From Fimenecus sp045543095 (GTDB lineage: Bacteria > Bacillota > Clostridia > Oscillospirales > Acutalibacteraceae): 64,000 bases of DNA. Under the pieces are notes generated by a model that made no database searches, was not told the origin of the DNA, and saw nothing but the letters and a program-made list of their open reading frames with translations. Position 1 is the first letter of the stretch. Each line of letters opens with the position of its first letter. The stretch spans positions 52,363 through 116,362 of the forward strand of contig JAZQMC010000009.1 in assembly GCA_045543095.1 (NCBI GenBank), written 5' to 3'. A program made the translations under genes and the position numbers. Of the stretch, positions 28,001 through 34,685 are shown piece after piece.

Positions 28001-29560
28001 AACATTGTTATAGATAATAATACCTAATGCACCCTGTTCCTGTGCAATAATTGCCTTTTCTTCAAATGTATTCTGACCACGACGAACAAGGGCGATTTTA
28101 CCCTTAACATCAATTCCTGTATAGTCAGCAGTACGGCCAACACCGGGGATAAGCACATAATCAACTTTCTTTGATTTTTCTTCACCAAGAAGCATATCAT
28201 AGAAATTATTTTCTTCTGCTGCACCATCAGTTGTTTCTACAAAGTATATTATTTTATTATCGTATTCAATATAAGGAGTTTCTACACCTGCGATAGAAGC
28301 AACTGACATAACACCATCATAAGTTGATGGTGAGCCTACTGTACCTGTGTCAGGATTAGAAGTAAGACCCAAGTTACCATTTGCCTCTGAACCATAGGCA
28401 GAGCTATAACTGTTTGAAGCGGCAACAACCATACAAATGCCTGCTTCACGGATTTTATCATAAATACCGTCAACCTTTTCTTCGTCGGATTCACGGCTGA
28501 AACCGCAAGCTGTACCGATTGACATATTGATAACATCAACGCCGAGCACTACGCAATCTTCAAGGGCAGCAAGAATCCATGCTGTTCTTGAAGTATCCAT
28601 AACATCAGAAAAGATTTTCATTGATACAAGCTGTGCATTGGGAGCTACACCGCGAATTGTATCATCATTACCAACGATAACACCTGAAACGTGTGTACCG
28701 TGGTTGTTATGTGTTGAATAAACATCTGAATCGTTATCGGCATAGTCAAAACCGTAAGGAACTTTATCATTGATATAAACATCATCAACTGTGAGGCCAT
28801 CAAGAAGCTCACTTGCTGCTGTATCGTCAATTACTGCCGCAACATCATCATAAGTAAGGCCTAGTTTTTCTGATGTGAAGTTATTTGGGGAGAATGCTGT
28901 GTGATTTGAATCAAGACCAGTGTCAAGAACCGCAACAACCATACCTGAACCGTCATAACCAGATTCGGAACTGTCAAAAATACCTGTATCGAAAACATTA
29001 ACTGTATTTTCAACAAGTTCAGTTTCGCAGGTTTCATAAACTTCGCCCACGATTACGTCCATACCGTTACCGAGTGACTTGCAGGTCGCCTCAAAGTCGC
29101 CTGCTTTAATTACAATTTCAAAACCGCTTAAAACGGTTGAATACTCTTCACCTGTTTTGTATGAAATTGCTTTTTCGTCAAGAGTTTTTAAAAGTTGTGA
29201 TTTCTGACGAGCAATCTCACTTTTCAACTGTGTTGCATCATCACTTGAAGTTGCAAATTCTGCAAAGCTCATAGTCTTATTGGTGTTTTCATAAGCGTCC
29301 ATAAGACTAACTTCATCAAGTGTTACAATTACAGAGATTTCTTCATCCTTGCCAACACCTTCGGGCAATTCAAACATTACCGAATCATTAAGGTATTCAG
29401 AATAGTTTGATGCAAAATCATCTGTTTTGTGAATAATAGAAGCATCCTTGTCAAGATTTAATGCCATTCCGGGCACAGCAACAGTTCCCAATAAAATAGT
29501 TGCCGTTAAAAGAACAGCCAATGTGCTTCTCAGTTTTTTTACAATCATTGTTTTGCTCAT
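21998..29560 (-). CDS. Giant cell-surface subtilase (S8) with PA, Big2 and BspA-like LRR domains and a cytoplasmic amphipathic tail
   Basis: 2520 residues. Signal peptide to about residue 33; an inhibitor-like prosegment; subtilisin catalytic triad Asp213 (VLDTG), His287 (NNHGTH) and Ser607 (GTSMAC) with a protease-associated domain inserted at about 460-560, as in lactocepin/C5a peptidase. Then Fn3-like and Ig-like regions, two Big2-like domains near 1150 and 1280, about 800 residues of LRR_5 (BspA-type) repeats (1365-2165), a helical FIVAR-like stretch near 2270-2335, an acidic linker, one membrane helix at 2357-2376 and a 144-residue Lys/Val-rich tail. No LPxTG-type signal. It heads the lipoprotein-oppABCDF run. 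AGGAGG precedes the ATG. Likely degrades external proteins into peptides for import (inference). Confidence 0.92.
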   Translation of the reverse strand: MSKTMIVKKLRSTLAVLLTATILLGTVAVPGMALNLDKDASIIHKTDDFASNYSEYLNDSVMFELPEGVGKDEEISVIVTLDEVSLMDAYENTNKTMSFAEFATSSDDATQLKSEIARQKSQLLKTLDEKAISYKTGEEYSTVLSGFEIVIKAGDFEATCKSLGNGMDVIVGEVYETCETELVENTVNVFDTGIFDSSESGYDGSGMVVAVLDTGLDSNHTAFSPNNFTSEKLGLTYDDVAAVIDDTAASELLDGLTVDDVYINDKVPYGFDYADNDSDVYSTHNNHGTHVSGVIVGNDDTIRGVAPNAQLVSMKIFSDVMDTSRTAWILAALEDCVVLGVDVINMSIGTACGFSRESDEEKVDGIYDKIREAGICMVVAASNSYSSAYGSEANGNLGLTSNPDTGTVGSPSTYDGVMSVASIAGVETPYIEYDNKIIYFVETTDGAAEENNFYDMLLGEEKSKKVDYVLIPGVGRTADYTGIDVKGKIALVRRGQNTFEEKAIIAQEQGALGIIIYNNVSGDIKMNVGDATLPACSISQDDGEMLAAEGKGTLKINRKQTSGPFISDFSSWGPTPDLRIKPEITAHGGSILSSVTGGSYDRLSGTSMACPNLAGVVVLLRQYVVENFPEIADDNQKVNTMVNCLLMSTADIALGKNGLPYSVRKQGAGLANLASSIETPAYITTTDSEGNVMDKAKLELGDDPNKTGVYEMSFIINNVGKKKVSYEIGAYVMTEGVSDTKTNAGETTVTEESYILDGATIEVVSVENGKLSGDNKVKVKKGESATVTVKVTLSDEDKEYLNNSFENGMYVEGFITLEAKSGTKIDLNVPYLAFYGDWTVAPLFDLTYYDTNADELDAGIDDEDKVKADAYATRPVGGVSDDYVSYLGSYYFLQDPDDMVISANKNYVALSNQVGTIHSLRFVWAGMLRNAAKIDITITDDITGEVVFEHTETDVRKSYSDGGASIYPANVEIEFDTTEYNLENNSEYTVKLVGYLDYGEDGGLTTNENNVFEFPLVADFEAPTVTDVQYRSEYDKTLDKNRLYADVYIYDNHYAMSSQIGYVTTGEDENGNPTPEMKAFEQFMTPVYSEKNSTTKVTYELTDYIYDIKNFATTKNTYVLNVYDYALNYATYEIELPDDFKSFYFEGLENGLTLSPNEVYTLEPVVTPDTEWAELLDYSSSKPSVVRVVNNKLVAVHSGNAIIKAQDPTTNESVTFNVTVLEKGDEGYRRYDKPVADVFTLDGFETLKAYYILENEDKDIGDTGSINFFESNFKLELYPSETVLLNYSLDSYFPKDTTIEFESSNENIVKIDAYGNVTGVAEGFASVTIKVLLDGQSTYYSETVSVEVKDPYVKTGASLTHYYGNGGLVDIPKDLGLTEIGQFAFSNFEYIMKTEEELAFDDSETSKAWFIGDNTITKVVIPEGVEKINCYAFANLTALEEIVLPSTLESIEYGAFYGCTSLQKITFSGENNLKIISQNAFENCDLRETIDLSSICVISDYAFAGNQKLEGIKLGETLLSVGQYAFAGCKELENVEIGANKVKYGAYAFTGCESLKSFYVNSAVLPEGMFYECENMESVKIGPDVNDIGVFAFRDTKISKFEIAKDNKTYKVQADKIILSSNGKSLVAVSPVFEGEFTTANIGGKDVKEIGKGAFSHNQKITYVVLPGVTAVGDYGLASNKSLVSVTLGELKVIGEYAFFEAAITTMPTITSKTEIGKYAFSFTKLTSVTIPDKMKIAEGTFSECLDLATVVIGNDVEIGDYAFSMNKDNAFKVVEYSEDDTKLFKYEFSSPLTSLTIGNDAVIGESAFSNAASLETVILGANAEIGKMAFYNTSSLKNIDLSKVKEIGDYAISGDVYYACLDSNMTVAAVNNDGYYRYTYHGPQITTADLSSVESIGEYALSYCRSLVDVKLNEKLEEIPQYAFAGCISLKTINLQNVETIGEYAFMEGGLEKVDLSSAKTVGDYAFVSNSTLGTVKLNEKGTDIGEGTFSYCDPLATVENLSASENIGDYAFAYDAITEIDLTGAVTIGKNAFMKETLTNANVTLGDDVEKIGDNPFAMCKVAPFSIKETDKKTGKEITSYDYEISDTVFVINGSLYCMNEKGLELITFAGKEVKDVVVADDTVRISALAFASSDVVRVKMPYTTTAIGHKAFYACNKLEMVTFGSYYAPNFEEEFDPTYYETFDHIPGTGVYGEYTDYDGTDVVINGMGIVPFYMWNVADSMYSNVFYGANFIDYVGCVKNKLTMVKPVNGVGYDSFICDQYFDLRIDGPAAPDDVAVDAINAIKAIPERVVYEDKPLVDAARVAYDKVATLEQKALVINYSDLVSAEQRIKALTPTEDDNKAEVPAEEPENNGGTVITVLIILVLAVVLVLIYKKNKEKIQKVTKPVTDKIKPVTDKIAKVLKPVTDKLKPVFDKISSVVKPIAVKVAEAIKKVVTKVATALKPVAKKVVEFAKKACVKFVEATKKLVAKISVAIKEAKEKSKNKKQVKTTEVSAEPVEVTATAEKEGVQENETEN
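22088..22396 (-). other. Coding repeat: Lys-Pro heptad/undecad tail of the surface subtilase
   Basis: The cytoplasmic tail after the membrane helix is built on repeats starting with KP: KPVTDKI, KPVTDKIAKVL, KPVTDKL, KPVFDKISSVV, KPIAVKV and so on. Spacings between successive KP pairs are 7, 11, 7, 11 and 22 residues, an 18-residue super-repeat that fits an amphipathic helix. Valine, isoleucine and leucine fall on one face and lysine on the other. Confidence 0.7.
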
Positions 29561-29618
29561 TGGTTGTAAATCCTCCTAATTGGTATACGAATGCATTATA
29601 AACATACATATTCAATTT

Positions 29619-29647
29619 ATAATACCTTATTTTGACAAAAAAAGCAA
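29619..29647 (-). promoter_or_regulatory. Candidate promoter of the subtilase-opp operon
   Basis: Minus-strand TTGCTT (29647-29642), 17-bp spacer, TATTAT (29624-29619); about 59 bases before the subtilase start. The -35 is weak. The 201-base gap 29561-29761 holds this and the divergent promoter at 29698-29726; no other structure was seen in it. Confidence 0.45.
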
Positions 29648-29697
29648 GTATTTTAACACGCTAAATCGAAAAATTTGTATTTTAATTAACATTTTAA

Positions 29698-29726
29698 TTT
29701 ACAATTTTTTATCGTCGTGTTATACT
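29698..29726 (+). promoter_or_regulatory. Promoter of the NapH-like/thioredoxin operon
   Basis: TTTACA (29698-29703), 17-bp spacer, TATACT (29721-29726), 35 bases before the start of the first gene. Confidence 0.75.
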
Positions 29727-29761
29727 AATTTATAACATAAACTTCTACGGAGGCTTAATTT

Positions 29762-30526
29762 ATGACAAATAGCAAAACTCTATTTATACGGCGAATATAC
29801 AATATTCTGCACAGTGTTTCAATTATCGTGGCAGGAATTTGTTTAATGGCGGGTTGCCTATCAATTTATTCATGGGGTGACGGTGCATATACACGACAGC
29901 TTGTAGCAGAAACCTTTTCAAAGATTTCACTTCCTGTTTATATTTGTCTTGTGCTTACACTAATCAGTTTTATTTGGGATTTTATTTCTCCTGCAACAGA
30001 AAAAGAAAAGATATTTAAGCCTTATGCACACATCCTTAGTCGTTTGAACATAAAAAAGGATTTAAGCGGTTGCGATGATATAACATTAAACACTATTTAT
30101 AAAGAACGAAAAAGCAGAAAAATACATACTTTAATCCGAACCATTATAATATGTATATCAATTTCTATTTTTCTTTTATATGCCTTAAACGGTAATAATT
30201 ATGTGGCTGATATTAACGCTTCCGTAATCAAAGCAATGTGGGTGCTTATTCCTTGTTCAGCAGTTCCCTTTGTGTATTCAGTTTTTACGGCATATCACAA
30301 TGAAAAAAGCCTGAAAAAAGAAATTGAACTTATGAAAAAAGTTCCCGCAAAAGAAAATGCAGAGGACATAGAAACAAAAAGCAATGATAAATTAGTTAAT
30401 GTTGTTCGTTTTGCTTTGCTTTTTATTGGTTTAGGCATTCTTATTTACGGTTATTTTGCTGGCGGAACTGCCGATGTTCTTACAAAAGCAATAAATATCT
30501 GTACAGAATGTATCGGATTGGGTTAA
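29762..30526 (+). CDS. Five-helix membrane protein with C-terminal CxxC, partner of the iron-sulfur/thioredoxin protein
   Basis: 254 residues with about five membrane segments (near 16-36, 55-73, 122-142, 155-175, 212-232), a basic cytoplasmic loop between helices 2 and 3, and a C-terminal CTEC motif in the last ten residues. I do not recognise a named family. GGAGG precedes the ATG, and 12 bases separate it from the next gene, which carries four-iron ferredoxin motifs and a thioredoxin domain. The terminal CxxC and this partnership suggest a role in membrane thiol or electron transfer; this is inference. Confidence 0.75.
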   Translation: MTNSKTLFIRRIYNILHSVSIIVAGICLMAGCLSIYSWGDGAYTRQLVAETFSKISLPVYICLVLTLISFIWDFISPATEKEKIFKPYAHILSRLNIKKDLSGCDDITLNTIYKERKSRKIHTLIRTIIICISISIFLLYALNGNNYVADINASVIKAMWVLIPCSAVPFVYSVFTAYHNEKSLKKEIELMKKVPAKENAEDIETKSNDKLVNVVRFALLFIGLGILIYGYFAGGTADVLTKAINICTECIGLG

Positions 30527-30538
30527 TGAGGTGATGAG

Positions 30539-31975
30539 ATGAAAAAATACAGTGAAAAAATTAAAAGACTTATCCCCTCAAAGCGAAAAATAATTCAGCT
30601 TTATGCGGCGGTGCTTTTTAATGCCAATTTAAAAGGATTCAGTTCGGGAAATATTTTCAAAGGTAACACAAAGCAATTCTGTGTACCCGGTCTTAACTGC
30701 TATTCATGCCCCGGTGCAGTTGGTGCTTGTCCTTTAGGTTCTCTGCAAGGCTCATTCAGTGCGGATAAGAGCACATTATTTTATGTATTCGGTATCTTAT
30801 TACTCTATGCAATTATGTTTGGCCGTTTTATTTGCGGTTGGCTCTGTCCTTTCGGACTTATTCAGGAATTACTCTACAAAATCAAAACTCCAAAGCTTAA
30901 AAAAAGTAAGGTGACCAGAATACTATCATATTTCAAATATGTAATTTTAGTATTCTTCGTATTTATTGTGCCGATTGCTTATGCTTTACGAGATGTACCA
31001 CTCCCCTCTTTTTGTAAATATATATGTCCCGCAGGCACGCTTGAGGGCGGAATAGGACTGCTTGCAAACAAGGTTAATGAGAGTTATTTCTCTATGCTCG
31101 GACCTCTTTTTACATGGAAATTCTTGTTGATGATAAGCATTCTTGTGGCTTGCGTATTCATATTCAGAATGTTCTGCCGATTTATTTGTCCTCTCGGTGC
31201 ATTATACGGTTTATTCAATAAGTTCTCTTTCTTCGGTGTTAAGGTTGACGAGCCTAAATGTACAAATTGTAATCTTTGTGTAAACAAGTGTAAAATGGAT
31301 ATAAAGCACGTTGGCGACTTTGAGTGTATAAGTTGCGGTGAATGTATTGATGTTTGTCCCACAAATGCAATAATGTGGAAAGGCTTCAAAAAGAAAACTG
31401 ACGAAAAAACAACGGATAACAAAAAAGCAAAACTGATTACAAGAATTATTTCTTGCGTGCTCCTTGTTGCTACTCTCATTACTTCTATTGTATTCTATTG
31501 GAACGATGAAACTAATAACATACCAACTCAAACAGGCACAGAAGTCGGAAATTTATGCTATGGTGCGGATTTGACAACAGTTGAAGGTAGCGGAATAACA
31601 GAAAACACTATAAATCCTGTAAAAACAGGCAAAATTACAATCATCAATTTCTGGGGTACTTGGTGTACACCTTGTGTTAATGAACTCCCCTATTTTGACC
31701 AGATTGCGACAAATTACGCTGATAAAGTTTCCGTTATTGCGGTACATACAAATATGATTATGGATACAGCACCTGAATATATTGCTACATATTACCCTGA
31801 AAGCAATATAACCTTTGCCTGTGATTTAGTTGATGAAGGATATTATTCAATGCTTGGTGGTCGAGGAACATACCCCTACACAGTTGTACTTGATGAAAAC
31901 GGCGTTATTATTAAAATCTTCTTTGAAGCCTTGGAATATGAGGATTTGGAAGAAGTTGTTAAAAGTCAGTTATAA
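30539..31975 (+). CDS. NapH-like polyferredoxin membrane protein fused to a TlpA-type thioredoxin domain
   Basis: 478 residues. Residues 45-225 hold a NapH/NosR-type (Fer4_5) membrane unit with cysteine clusters CYSCPGAVGACPLG, CGWLCPFG, CKYICPAG and CRFICPLG at helix ends. Residues 241-275 form a two-cluster ferredoxin (CTNCNLCVNKC and CISCGECIDVC). A further membrane helix at about 300-320 leads to a thioredoxin-like domain with the active site WCTPC (Cys376, Cys379) and a cis-proline in TYPYT. The layout suggests electrons from cytoplasmic ferredoxin pass across the membrane to an external thiol domain. GAGGTGATGAG precedes the ATG. Fusion domains are individually well known; the physiological acceptor is unknown. 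Confidence 0.88.
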   Translation: MKKYSEKIKRLIPSKRKIIQLYAAVLFNANLKGFSSGNIFKGNTKQFCVPGLNCYSCPGAVGACPLGSLQGSFSADKSTLFYVFGILLLYAIMFGRFICGWLCPFGLIQELLYKIKTPKLKKSKVTRILSYFKYVILVFFVFIVPIAYALRDVPLPSFCKYICPAGTLEGGIGLLANKVNESYFSMLGPLFTWKFLLMISILVACVFIFRMFCRFICPLGALYGLFNKFSFFGVKVDEPKCTNCNLCVNKCKMDIKHVGDFECISCGECIDVCPTNAIMWKGFKKKTDEKTTDNKKAKLITRIISCVLLVATLITSIVFYWNDETNNIPTQTGTEVGNLCYGADLTTVEGSGITENTINPVKTGKITIINFWGTWCTPCVNELPYFDQIATNYADKVSVIAVHTNMIMDTAPEYIATYYPESNITFACDLVDEGYYSMLGGRGTYPYTVVLDENGVIIKIFFEALEYEDLEEVVKSQL

Positions 31976-31994
31976 TATTCATATTTAATATGTT

Positions 31995-32030
31995 ATCCCC
32001 TTGGAATAAGCGTTCCAAGGGGATATTTTT
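31995..32030 (+). terminator. Rho-independent terminator of the iron-sulfur/thioredoxin operon
   Basis: Perfect 12-bp stem ATCCCCTTGGAA / TTCCAAGGGGAT with a 6-base loop followed by ATTTTT, 19 bases after the stop codon. Confidence 0.92.
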
Positions 32031-32092
32031 ATATTATTCTATATGATAAACAATCGTGGGCAAATAATACATAATACCACTATATCTTGGTT

Positions 32093-32309
32093 CGACAAAT
32101 TTGGGGGTTGTCGAATTCGTAATGCGGAATTCGTAATTCGCAATTGTTGGTCTGCGACGCGATTTTTATCCCCCCTTCCGTCACCTACGGTGACACCTTC
32201 CCCTCGTAGGTGGAAGGCTATGTTGGGCTCCACCCTTGAGGGGGAGCTGTCGCGAAGCGACTGAGGGGGGTATATCCCAAAAGAGCCCGACAAATTCAAA
32301 TTTGAATTT
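32093..32309. repeat. Structured GC-richer intergenic repeat element (REP/MITE-like)
   Basis: A 350-base gap between terminators holds a block unlike its AT-rich surroundings. Elements: CGACAA/TTGTCG hairpin at 32093-32113; GTCACC-TAC-GGTGAC at 32180-32194; CCTTCC/GGAAGG at 32196-32217; GCTCC/GGAGC at 32227-32247; GTCGC-GAA-GCGAC at 32249-32261; outer C6 (32170-32175) facing G6 (32265-32270); and a perfect 18-base palindrome at 32292-32309. CGACAAATT occurs at both ends (32093 and 32288). Similar blocks with CTCAGTCGC and GGGGGAGC are familiar as dispersed intergenic repeats of gut Clostridia. Short open frames on both strands here look like by-products of low stop-codon density, not genes. 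Confidence 0.7.
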
Positions 32310-32342
32310 CAATAAATTAGCATTCAGAATAAGGCATTATAA

Positions 32343-32372
32343 AAGAGGATAATCCTTGCGGATTACCCTCTT
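32343..32372 (-). terminator. Terminator of the sortase-anchored module protein gene
   Basis: Minus-strand stem AAGAGGGTAATCC / GGATTATCCTCTT (13 bp with one G-U) and GCAA loop followed by TTATAATG, 18 bases past the stop codon. Confidence 0.8.
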
Positions 32373-32390
32373 ATTATATTTGAGATTTAA

Positions 32391-34532
32391 TTATTTAACT
32401 CTCTTTGATTTTTTTGTTGTAACAACAGTTGCACCGAGAGCAGCTGCAGTAGCCATCATAGCAAATGCAACACCGAATACTTCAGCATTTGTATCTGGAA
32501 TTTCAGGGTCAGGAACGTTACCGCCTTCATTGCCACCTTCATTGCCGCCTTCGTTACCACCTTGGTTACCACCGTCTTCAACAGCAGGAACATAGCAGCA
32601 AGCGAACATCCAAGCATCTTCAGTGTCAAGACCTAACCAGCCTTCTTCACCGTACCAGCCCATATATGAACCACATTCATAGAACATAACAGCAAGGTCA
32701 TCAGTTAAAGGATAGAGAGTCATTGTGCCTTCGTTTGTTTCAACTGTATCTGCACAAGCGATATATTCCATAATTGCATTTGTGCAGTTAACATAAGCTT
32801 CAATTGAACCATCTTCGCCGTAGAGTGCACCAACCAAGTTGCCGTTACCAACAAGAGCTGTCATTGACATCATAGCGTCATTAAGATTTACATAAACGAT
32901 AGGACCGTCTTCTGAACCATAGTGATAGTAGCCGTCTTCTTCGTTATAATAAACTTCCATACTGTCATCTACATCGTCTTCAACATCCATAAGAACGATA
33001 GAATCAGCATCTTCACTGAATGTGAATTCTTCAGGAGTTACTGTATTTTCATATTCAAACCAAGGAGTTTCATCGCTTAAATCACGATCTTCTCTTGTAA
33101 TTGTAATGTTAGCAATGTTTGTATCTGCCTTAACAGCAACCCAAATTGATTGACCAACGCCTGTGCATTCCCATGCAAATTCATTTGCATTTACTGTTTC
33201 TGCACTTGGGTCAATTGTAACCCACAAACCGTTGTAGCTTACGATACCCATTACTGAATCATCAGATGTGAATGTATAAACACCATCTTCAGTTGGTTCA
33301 AATGTATAGATTGTGTATTCATAACCACCGTCTACTACACACATATTGTCGCCAACAAAGAGAGATTCGCCACTTTCAACGTAGTTAACATCTTCGCCAC
33401 CACCGATGTCGCCGCCGATATCACCGCCACCGATGTCATCGCCACCTTCGTCACCAGTTAAATCTGTTGTAAATTCTAATGTCCAATCAACTGAACCTGC
33501 AGGTGAATAATATCCTGTAGCATCATAAGTTGAAACCATAATGCTTACAATGTCGCCAGCAGCTACAACAATTGATTCTGAAGGAACAGATGGGTCATCA
33601 TCATACCAATGCATATCACTTGTATAATAATCTGCCCATTCACCGCTGATAGGCTCAACACTAACCTGATACATCCAACCACTTTCAGCATCCATTGAAA
33701 CAGTCACTGTGCCATCCTCAACAGCTGTCCATGTGTAATGATATGAACCATTATCCGAAACAGTTGCTGTCTGTGAGCCAATAACCGCTGTATCGGGATT
33801 TGAAGAAGCACCGAGTGGCATATTATCAAGTGCAAGAGTATATGTCTGTTCAACTTCTGTATTATTAACGATGCAGATGTTAGCAGGTCCATAATACGCA
33901 CTAGTAGTTGTTACAATTTCACCATCTGTATCCCATGTTGGCATCCAACCCTCAGAAACTCCAAAGCCTGTGTTACCTGTAATTGTAAGCTGATACTCTG
34001 TCATTGGTTCTGGAAGAGTAGCACCTACATAATACTCTGTGTAAGCAGGAATTGTAACTGTAGCAGTACCACCAACTTCAAGAGTTATTGGATAGGGATT
34101 TGACTGTGAACCCTGAGGGAACGCAATTGTACATGTGTAATCAACTGCTTCAGCAGAATTGTTTGTAATTGCAAATGCACAGTAATAATATGTGCTTTCA
34201 AAACCTGTGATTGTTGTTTCAACCTTACCGTCAACTGCAGAAACGGGAGTGCCATCTAAGTATGCACCTGCACCATCTTCTGTACATACAGTAACATCAA
34301 AATCACCAGTGCCTTCAACTAAAAAGCCAAGTGTATCTGTGCTACCCTCTGTAGCAATTTCAAAATAAATTGTTTCACCAGCACCAACTGTTACTGTACT
34401 GCCTGAATAAATGCAATACTCCCAAGAGGGAACGGGAACAGGGTCGCCGACTGCAGCGAATACTGACATTGGCACAAGAATCATAGCCAACGCAATAATT
34501 ACGCTTAATGTTTTTTTCATCATGGATTTCAT
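32391..34532 (-). CDS. Secreted cell-wall protein with PPC-like domains, a shared C-terminal module and an IPDTN sorting signal
   Basis: 713 residues. Signal peptide (cleavage near VFAAVG), then three or so beta-rich PPC-like segments (for example YHYTWTAVEDGTVTVSM and YTIYTFEPTEDGVYTFTS), a Gly/Asp spacer, and at residues 527-651 the module that also occurs in two nearby proteins (YYNEEDGYYHYGSEDGP ... YPLTDDL ... ACCY). A GGNE repeat spacer, the motif IPDTN, a hydrophobic helix and a KKSKRVK end form a cell-wall sorting signal with N instead of G, closer to the class B sortase motif NPQTN than to LPxTG. No enzymatic motif is recognised. AAGGAGG precedes ATG 34532. Strongly acidic protein. 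Own promoter and terminator. Confidence 0.82.
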   Translation of the reverse strand: MKSMMKKTLSVIIALAMILVPMSVFAAVGDPVPVPSWEYCIYSGSTVTVGAGETIYFEIATEGSTDTLGFLVEGTGDFDVTVCTEDGAGAYLDGTPVSAVDGKVETTITGFESTYYYCAFAITNNSAEAVDYTCTIAFPQGSQSNPYPITLEVGGTATVTIPAYTEYYVGATLPEPMTEYQLTITGNTGFGVSEGWMPTWDTDGEIVTTTSAYYGPANICIVNNTEVEQTYTLALDNMPLGASSNPDTAVIGSQTATVSDNGSYHYTWTAVEDGTVTVSMDAESGWMYQVSVEPISGEWADYYTSDMHWYDDDPSVPSESIVVAAGDIVSIMVSTYDATGYYSPAGSVDWTLEFTTDLTGDEGGDDIGGGDIGGDIGGGEDVNYVESGESLFVGDNMCVVDGGYEYTIYTFEPTEDGVYTFTSDDSVMGIVSYNGLWVTIDPSAETVNANEFAWECTGVGQSIWVAVKADTNIANITITREDRDLSDETPWFEYENTVTPEEFTFSEDADSIVLMDVEDDVDDSMEVYYNEEDGYYHYGSEDGPIVYVNLNDAMMSMTALVGNGNLVGALYGEDGSIEAYVNCTNAIMEYIACADTVETNEGTMTLYPLTDDLAVMFYECGSYMGWYGEEGWLGLDTEDAWMFACCYVPAVEDGGNQGGNEGGNEGGNEGGNVPDPEIPDTNAEVFGVAFAMMATAAALGATVVTTKKSKRVK
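32521..32568 (-). repeat. Four 12-bp tandem repeats encoding Gly-Gly-Asn-Glu
   Basis: Four units of 12 bases (CCGCCTTCATTG type on the plus strand) encode the flexible spacer between the C-terminal module and the sorting signal. Such spacers vary in copy number between strains. Confidence 0.8.
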
Positions 34533-34554
34533 GATTTTTCCTCCTTTTATTTTG

Positions 34555-34584
34555 TGCAATTACCAAAAAGGACTGATAATTGCA
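34555..34584 (-). promoter_or_regulatory. 5' leader hairpin of the sortase-anchored gene
   Basis: Inverted repeat TGCAATTA (34555-34562) and TAATTGCA (34577-34584) between the promoter and the ribosome binding site. Role unknown; a transcript-stabilising 5' hairpin is possible. Confidence 0.35.
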
Positions 34585-34599
34585 TAAATATTCCTAAAT

Positions 34600-34628
34600 A
34601 TTTTATCACTAAATTATTTATAAAGCAA
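34600..34628 (-). promoter_or_regulatory. Candidate promoter of the sortase-anchored module protein
   Basis: Minus-strand TTGCTT (34628-34623), 17-bp spacer, TAAAAT (34605-34600), directly after the upstream operon terminator. The same -35 hexamer occurs before the surface subtilase. Confidence 0.5.
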
Positions 34629-34631
34629 TAT

Positions 34632-34672
34632 AAAAAATCCACTTTTTTCATAATTTTTAGAAAAAAGTGGAT
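34632..34672 (-). terminator. Terminator of the extracellular thioredoxin-like operon
   Basis: 13-bp stem ATCCACTTTTTTC / GAAAAAAGTGGAT on the minus strand followed by TTTTTATATT, 13 bases after the stop of the Ser/Glu-rich protein gene. Confidence 0.85.
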
Positions 34673-34685
34673 AATTTTTGGTTAT

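Noticed and set aside
31084..31479. 131-codon open frame antisense to the iron-sulfur/thioredoxin gene
   Set aside because: Opposite the ferredoxin motifs of a clear gene; no ribosome binding site.
32039..32299. Overlapping short open frames on both strands in the 32.0-32.3 kb gap
   Set aside because: They lie within the hairpin-rich repeat, have no ribosome binding sites and encode compositionally odd peptides; the stop-free stretch comes from the repeat's base composition.
32521..32568. Short regular repeat considered as a CRISPR-like array
   Set aside because: Units are 12 bp, contiguous and in frame, coding for a Gly-Gly-Asn-Glu spacer; no spacers or cas genes.
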